Shown: positions 5,055 through 8,572 of the stretch, piece after piece
Layout of the letters: each line of letters starts with the position of its first letter
Position numbering within the stretch: position 1 is the stretch's first letter
Assembly (NCBI GenBank): GCA_015478675.1
Contig: JADMIH010000164.1
Coordinates: 1-8,572 of the forward strand
Direction: 5' to 3'
DNA length: 8,572 nucleotides
Origin: Chloroflexota bacterium
GTDB lineage: Bacteria > Chloroflexota > Chloroflexia > QHBQ01 > JADMIH01
Notes under the pieces: generated by a model
Databases searched by the model: none
Told to the model about the DNA's origin: nothing
What the model saw: only the letters and a program-made list of their open reading frames with translations
Translations under genes and position numbers: made by a program

Positions 5055-6258
5055 ACTCGATAATTTTGGCTACCACGCCTGCGCCTACTGTGCGGCCACC
5101 TTCGCGGATAGCGAAGCGCAGACCTTCAGTAATAGCTACGGGCACGATAAGCTCAACTGTCATGTCAATATTGTCGCCGGGCATAACCATCTCAACGCCT
5201 TCGGGGAGCTGGATAGTGCCGGTTACGTCGGTTGTGCGGATGTAGAACTGAGGGCGGTAGCCGGGGAAGAATGGCTTGTGGCGGCCACCCTCATCCTTGC
5301 TCAGCACATATACCTGGCCTGTGAACTTGGTGTGAGGCTTGATCGACTTGGGCGTTGCCAGTACCTGGCCGCGCTCAATGTCGGTGCGCTCGATACCACG
5401 CAGGAGACAACCAACATTGTCGCCGGCCATCCCCTCGTCGAGTGTCTTTTGGAACATTTCTACGCCCGTCACAACTGTGCTGCGGATTTCATCGTTCATG
5501 CCGATGATTTCAATGGTATCGCCTACCTTGACCTTGCCCTGCTCGATGCGCCCTGTAACCACTGTGCCGCGGCCTTTGATGCCGAAGACATCCTCGACGG
5601 GCATCAGGAATGGGCGGTCGATAGCGCGATCAGGGGTCGGGATGTAGTTGTCTACAGCGTCCATTAGCTCGCGGATAGGAGCGTACTCAGGAGCGCTGGG
5701 GTCCTGTGAAGTGGACTCCAGAGCCTTGAGGGCCGAGCCGCGCACAATAGGTGTGTCGTCGCCGGGGAACTCGTACTTGTTTAGAAGGTCGCGGACCTCA
5801 AGCTCCACAAGCTCAAGCAGTTCCTCGTCATCCATCATGTCAACCTTGTTAAGGAAGACGACGATAGCAGGCACCTGCACCTGGCGGGCCAGTAGAATGT
5901 GCTCTTTGGTCTGGGGCATAGGGCCGTCAGGGGCCGATACAACCAGGATCGCACCGTCCATCTGGGCAGCGCCTGTGATCATGTTCTTGATATAGTCGGC
6001 GTGACCGGGGCAGTCTACGTGAGCGTAGTGTCGCTTGTCGGTCTCGTACTCCACGTGGCGGATAGCGATAGTAATACCGCGCTCGCGCTCTTCGGGAGCG
6101 TTGTCAATGTCAGCGTAGGACATGAACTTGGACTTGTTGCCCTGTATGCCCATCACCTTGGTGATAGCGGCGGTGAGGGTGGTCTTGCCATGGTCTACGT
6201 GGCCGATTGTGCCTACATTTACATGCGGCTTCGTTCTTTCAAATTTCTGCTTAGCCAA
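5053..6258 (-). CDS. tuf: Translation elongation factor Tu, TTG start
   Basis: A 401-residue EF-Tu, the GTPase that brings aminoacyl-tRNA to the ribosomal A site. The GTP-binding motifs are all present: GHVDHGKT (19-26), the Mg-coordinating Thr of switch I (T63 in RGITI), DCPGH (82-86), NKVD (137-140) and GSAL (174-177). Domains 2 and 3 follow from about residue 210 to the end. After RGITI the sequence is AIRHVEY, where E. coli has NTSHVEY. The family N-terminus [14 protein letters not shown] aligns to a TTG codon with AGGAGG ten bases upstream, and no in-frame ATG is near. It lies 81 bases after tRNA-Thr(GGU), with no clear promoter of its own, so it is probably co-transcribed with the three tRNAs. 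Confidence 0.98.
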   Translation of the reverse strand: MAKQKFERTKPHVNVGTIGHVDHGKTTLTAAITKVMGIQGNKSKFMSYADIDNAPEERERGITIAIRHVEYETDKRHYAHVDCPGHADYIKNMITGAAQMDGAILVVSAPDGPMPQTKEHILLARQVQVPAIVVFLNKVDMMDDEELLELVELEVRDLLNKYEFPGDDTPIVRGSALKALESTSQDPSAPEYAPIRELMDAVDNYIPTPDRAIDRPFLMPVEDVFGIKGRGTVVTGRIEQGKVKVGDTIEIIGMNDEIRSTVVTGVEMFQKTLDEGMAGDNVGCLLRGIERTDIERGQVLATPKSIKPHTKFTGQVYVLSKDEGGRHKPFFPGYRPQFYIRTTDVTGTIQLPEGVEMVMPGDNIDMTVELIVPVAITEGLRFAIREGGRTVGAGVVAKIIE

Positions 6259-6284
6259 CTTGCTTTTTCCTCCTAGTGTATAGT

Positions 6285-6298
6285 GCCTGTTTTCAGGC
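6285..6298. other. Small hairpin in the tRNA-tuf spacer
   Basis: GCCTG-TTTT-CAGGC lies 13 bases upstream of the tuf Shine-Dalgarno sequence. It could mark the end of the tRNA 3' trailer or a processing site. Weak evidence. Confidence 0.3.
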
Positions 6299-6339
6299 TG
6301 AACTTTGTTTGGACATACACGGATCCAGGGTTAAACTGG

Positions 6340-6413
6340 AGCCCACGAGCAGAATCGAACTGCTGACCGCGGTCTTACCAAGACCGTGCTCTACCTAACT
6401 GAGCTACGTGGGC
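6340..6413 (-). tRNA. tRNA-Thr (anticodon GGU)
   Basis: A 74-nt cloverleaf with acceptor stem GCCCACG/CGTGGGC, D stem GCTC/GAGC, anticodon loop TTGGTAA (anticodon GGT at 6377-6379), and T arm AGCAG-TTCGATT-CTGCT, all stems perfect. Discriminator T; the CCA end is not encoded. Directly upstream of tuf, as in the classic tRNA-tufB operon. Confidence 0.97.
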
Positions 6414-6510
6414 CTGTTTACTTGACCCCATATATGCTTTTTCCACTGAACGAGCTACAGTTCGCCCTTGCCGCAATTATCGCAAAGAGAGAGCGCTGGA
6501 TTCCGATGGG

Positions 6511-6594
6511 TGGGCAGAGAAGGATTCGAACCTCCGTAGGGCGAAGCCCGACTGGTTTACAGCCAGTTCCGATTGGCCACTCCGGCATCTGCCC
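6511..6594 (-). tRNA. tRNA-Tyr (anticodon GUA)
   Basis: An 84-nt class II tRNA with a long variable arm (CGGGC-ttc-GCCCT region). The acceptor stem is GGGCAGA/TCTGCCC, the anticodon stem ACTGG/CCAGT, the loop CTGTAAA (anticodon GTA at 6558-6560), and the T loop TTCGAAT. Discriminator A; the CCA is not encoded at the exact position (CCC follows). It begins one base after the CCA end of tRNA-Thr(UGU), so the two need tight processing. Confidence 0.96.
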
Positions 6595-6595
6595 A

Positions 6596-6670
6596 TGGAG
6601 CCGACGGTCAGATTCGAACTGACGACCGGCTGTTTACAAAACAGCTGCTCTACCCCTGAGCTACGTCGGC
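6596..6670 (-). tRNA. tRNA-Thr (anticodon UGU), CCA encoded
   Basis: A 72-nt cloverleaf plus an encoded CCA (6596-6598). Acceptor stem GCCGACG/CGTCGGC, D stem GCTC/GAGC, anticodon stem GCTGT/ACAGC, loop TTTGTAA (anticodon TGT at 6636-6638), T arm GTCAG-TTCGAAT-CTGAC, all stems perfect. Discriminator T. It is the first gene after the promoter at 6758-6786 and the only one of the four tRNAs here with CCA in the DNA. Confidence 0.97.
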
Positions 6671-6757
6671 GCGCCGCCTCTTTGCGATAAAATTGTTCAG
6701 GTTTCGTCTTGCGTGTAGATAACATTTTTACGCGTGGCAATCTCAGAGACGCAACCC

Positions 6758-6786
6758 ATTATACTGTACGGCAACAGGCATGTCAA
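6758..6786 (-). promoter_or_regulatory. Perfect consensus promoter of the tRNA-tuf-rpmG operon
   Basis: On the minus strand a perfect TTGACA (6781-6786), a 17-base spacer and a perfect TATAAT (6758-6763). Transcription should start near 6750, giving an 80-base leader before tRNA-Thr(UGU). Very strong promoters are expected for tRNA and EF-Tu genes. The discriminator after the -10 box begins GGGTTGC. Confidence 0.9.
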
Positions 6787-6799
6787 GCAGATTTTGGGC

Positions 6800-6986
6800 G
6801 TAAATGTTCAGAGTTGAGGTGGAGCAATCTGCAAGGAGAAGCTGTGGAGGCGTACCCTCACCTACCCTTTCGCACCCTCACCCCATGCTCCTCTCCCACG
6901 AGGGGAGAGGGGGTTTGGGGGTGAGGGCGGGTGCACCCGCGCGGATACCCCAAGAAGATTGCTCCACCCCTACTCTGAACGCTTAC
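6800..6986. mobile_element. MITE copy B, IS66-like ends
   Basis: This is a 187-bp element with inverted ends beginning GTAA: left end and reverse-complemented right end match at 27 of 31 bases, including GTTCAGAGT and GGTGGAGCAATCT. It is homologous to copy A and in the same orientation, but has a longer interior with a G/C-rich hairpin (6875-6927) and a perfect 14-bp palindrome GCGGGTGCACCCGC (6927-6940). No target duplication is visible (TTTTGGGC left, GATGCACC right). An IS4-family element begins 11 bases past its right end. No transposase. Confidence 0.75.
6875..6927. repeat. G/C-rich imperfect hairpin inside MITE B
   Basis: CCCTCACCCC near the left matches GGGGTGAGGG at the right, and CTCTCCC matches GGGAGAG nearer the centre, around the loop ACGA. 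Copy A holds a shorter, decayed version around 4652-4690. This type of CCCTCACCCC...GGGGTGAGGG palindrome is common as a dispersed repeat in bacterial genomes. Confidence 0.6.
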
Positions 6987-7008
6987 GATGCACCCGTCTG
7001 ACATCCAG

Positions 7009-7821
7009 TCATAACTGGTCCACTATGTCTTTGCCGAGGAGAGCGGCCACACCGGGAGGAATGGAGCCAGTGGCAGCCTTGTGCCGGCGAAGAATAGCCT
7101 CGGTAACCATGTAGTCCAGCACACGTTGCAAGCCCCACAGCAGTATCTTCTTGCCGGGTTTGCGCCCTTTGTGCGGCTCGAACCCTCCCAGCTTAGCCAG
7201 AAGTTCCACGTCTACCCACTCCCACTCTCCATCTATCTCATACAGGAACCCTGCGGCCACCCAGCCCAGTGCCACCAGCGTCCTCACTGCTTCCAAGTCC
7301 AATACCTGCACCTCTCCCCAACCTACGCATGTTTTCAGGAACTGGAAGGCTTCCTCCACACTCCATCGCTGACGATACATCTGAAAGAGGCGTGCTGCCT
7401 GAGCAGAGGTGTTGCATGTCCAATCAATCAGCAAGTACCACGACTCCATGCGGCTGTCCAGCACCTCGACCTTCAACAGCCACATTGCCTGGGTGACTTT
7501 CTCATCTTCACCTTTCCTCGGTCCCACTCGGCGCACGTCCGGCTCATAGCTCACCCTGATCGGACAACTGCTGAGTTGCACCGTCACCGATTGGCGCTTC
7601 TCGTATCGCTGCCCCTTCAGCCGTACCACCATACTGGCTTGTACCCTGCCTTGAGCACGCAGGTGAAGTTCGGCTTCCCGAAGATGGCCCCCCAGCCAGT
7701 GGTTGGACAAGCTCTTGTACTGTACAAGCCTCTCTAAGGACTCCCACCGAAATAAAGTGACCGAGTAACCGAGATGTACTGGGCTAGCGATGAGTAGAAT
7801 TTCATCATTCTCGCAGAAGCT
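7009..7821 (-). pseudogene. IS4-family transposase, C-terminal part (frameshifted)
   Basis: This is the downstream half of the transposase. The open frame runs from 7821 to the TGA at 7009; the first usable start codon in it is a TTG at 7710 (233 codons from there), but the homologous protein clearly begins further up. It contains the IS4 signature Y-x2-R-x3-E-x6-K in YRQRWSVEEAFQFLK, whose Glu is the third catalytic residue, followed by a hydrophobic segment (VRTLVALGWVAAGFLYE) and a basic C-terminus. The stop codon lies inside the left inverted repeat. It is one frame away (+1) from the upstream half, with an overlap window of about 14 bases at 7808-7821. Probably inactive unless the frame is bypassed. 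Confidence 0.85.
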
Positions 7822-8374
7822 TTACTGTTTTCTGGTCAACTTGTTTCGGCTCGGACCCTAAGTGATGCGCTCGACACAGCAAGTGTTGTTCTTGCTCCCA
7901 CACTGTACGCCACACCGCCACATCATCAAAGCCACTGTCCATTACCCATGTGACGGGGTGCTCATCTTGAATGGGAGAGAGGGCTGTGCCTGCCTGGGTG
8001 AGGGCAGTCTGCACTTCGTGTGACTCGGAGAGGTGGTCCTGTTCTTTGCTTGAGAAGAGGCGGTGGTACAGCAAAGCCCGATGGTGGGGAGTGTCCGCCA
8101 GCACATTCAAGGTGCGGTAGCCCTTCACCGTTGTGCCTTGCAGGCTGCCTACTCGCATGAGGTCCTGCATTTCTTTAGCATGAGGTTTGCGCAGGTCCGA
8201 CCCGTCCAGCACCAGCCATATCTCAGTGCCGCATGGTGTCTGCCTGAGGGAGGCAACTCCTCGCTCGGCAAGGCTTCCAACCAGCCGGCAGGCGAGAGAA
8301 GTGCCTCCTACTTGCGAACGACGGGTGCTCTCGCCACTGGCAAAGCGCAGCACCCTCTGTGCTCCGTCACGCAC
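7805..8374 (-). pseudogene. IS4-family transposase, N-terminal part (frameshifted)
   Basis: This is the upstream half of the transposase, 189 codons from a GTG at 8374. The same frame stays open back to 8455 without another standard start, so the true N-terminus is uncertain. It holds the first catalytic Asp in LVLDGSD (residue 57) and the second in VMDSGFDD (residue 146). It stops at TGA (7805-7807) just after KTVKLLRE, where the protein should continue in the +1 frame as ENDEILLIASPVHLGYS. Together the two halves would make a protein of about 455 residues or more, normal for IS4 transposases. A one-base indel is the simplest explanation. Confidence 0.85.
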
Positions 8375-8499
8375 TTCCGACAGGAGAGGAGCTACAGCAG
8401 CTATCCTGGAGCAGATCAGGCTGCCTGCCCCCAGTATGCCGCATGTTGCTTGATTTTAGCCTACCCCTTACCTCCTTTTCAGTTGTGACTGGATGTCAG

Positions 8500-8572
8500 G
8501 GGAATGCTTCTTTAGCCGATGGTATTTACGCACAAATGACGATCAAGAAGCATATTGCAAAGAGTATAGCTG
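8500..8572. other. Non-coding flank beyond the IS element
   Basis: Seventy-three bases outside the right inverted repeat. No gene, tRNA or repeat is recognisable, and the bases do not duplicate those on the other side of the element. Confidence 0.5.

Larger units (their letters stand above)
6998..8499 (-). mobile_element. IS4-family insertion sequence, 1502 bp
   Basis: The element is bounded by 19-bp inverted repeats CTGACATCCAGTCATAACT (6998-7016) and AGTTGTGACTGGATGTCAG (8481-8499), which match at 18 of 19 positions. Between them lies a minus-strand transposase in two frames with a full DDE and YREK set. The flanks (CACCCGT left, GGGAATG right) show no direct repeat, so the insertion may be old, recombined, or at a rearrangement junction. 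It sits upstream of the tRNA-tuf promoter, next to MITE B. Confidence 0.9.

Noticed and set aside
5038..5667. A 209-codon plus-strand open frame over tuf
   Set aside because: Antisense shadow of EF-Tu, caused by its codon bias.
7081..7737. A 218-codon plus-strand frame within the IS element
   Set aside because: Antisense shadow of the transposase C-terminal half.
7808..7821. Programmed +1 frameshifting in the transposase
   Set aside because: The overlap (CTT CTG CGA GAA TGA) has no typical slippery site, and IS4 elements normally use one frame. An indel is simpler.

Overview
The window carries a bacterial translation and transcription-machinery locus on the minus strand. In the direction of transcription the order is tRNA-Thr(UGU), tRNA-Tyr(GUA), tRNA-Thr(GGU), tuf, rpmG, tRNA-Trp(CCA), secE, nusG, rplK, rplA. 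This order, the EF-Tu sequence (401 residues, with a [11 protein letters not shown] switch I segment that I recall from Chloroflexus and Roseiflexus relatives), moderate GC content and many intergenic repeats suggest a member of the Chloroflexota, perhaps class Ktedonobacteria. The phylum is an inference from memory of protein families, not from a search.

Layout. 1-267 is non-coding and may hold the end of a repeat. 268-1626 (+) encodes a polytopic membrane protein of the GT87 (DUF2029) glycosyltransferase type. It converges on rplA (1807-2541, -), and 1686-1791 holds terminator-like hairpins between them. rplK lies 9 bases upstream of rplA. The nusG-rplK gap of 285 bases holds a structured RNA, an intrinsic terminator and a possible antiterminator. 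secE and tRNA-Trp follow. Region 4427-4787 holds a promoter, a terminator and a small IS66-like MITE. After rpmG, a 14-bp hairpin and tuf come three tRNA genes and a perfect consensus promoter. A second MITE of the same family and a 1502-bp IS4-family insertion sequence with a frameshifted transposase (6998-8499) close the window.

How it works together. One perfect -35/-10 promoter (6758-6786) should drive the tRNAs, tuf and rpmG. A second (4542-4571) should drive tRNA-Trp, secE and nusG, but it runs almost at once into an intrinsic terminator. rplK-rplA appears to be controlled by read-through of another terminator whose 5' arm can pair instead with an upstream leader segment. Both promoters have a MITE of the same family and orientation 13-14 bp upstream of the -35 box.

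The most interesting signals are the apparent attenuator before rplK, the promoter-terminator pair before tRNA-Trp, and the matching placement of the two MITEs. tuf and rplK both begin with TTG. rplJ-rplL, usual after rplA, are absent.
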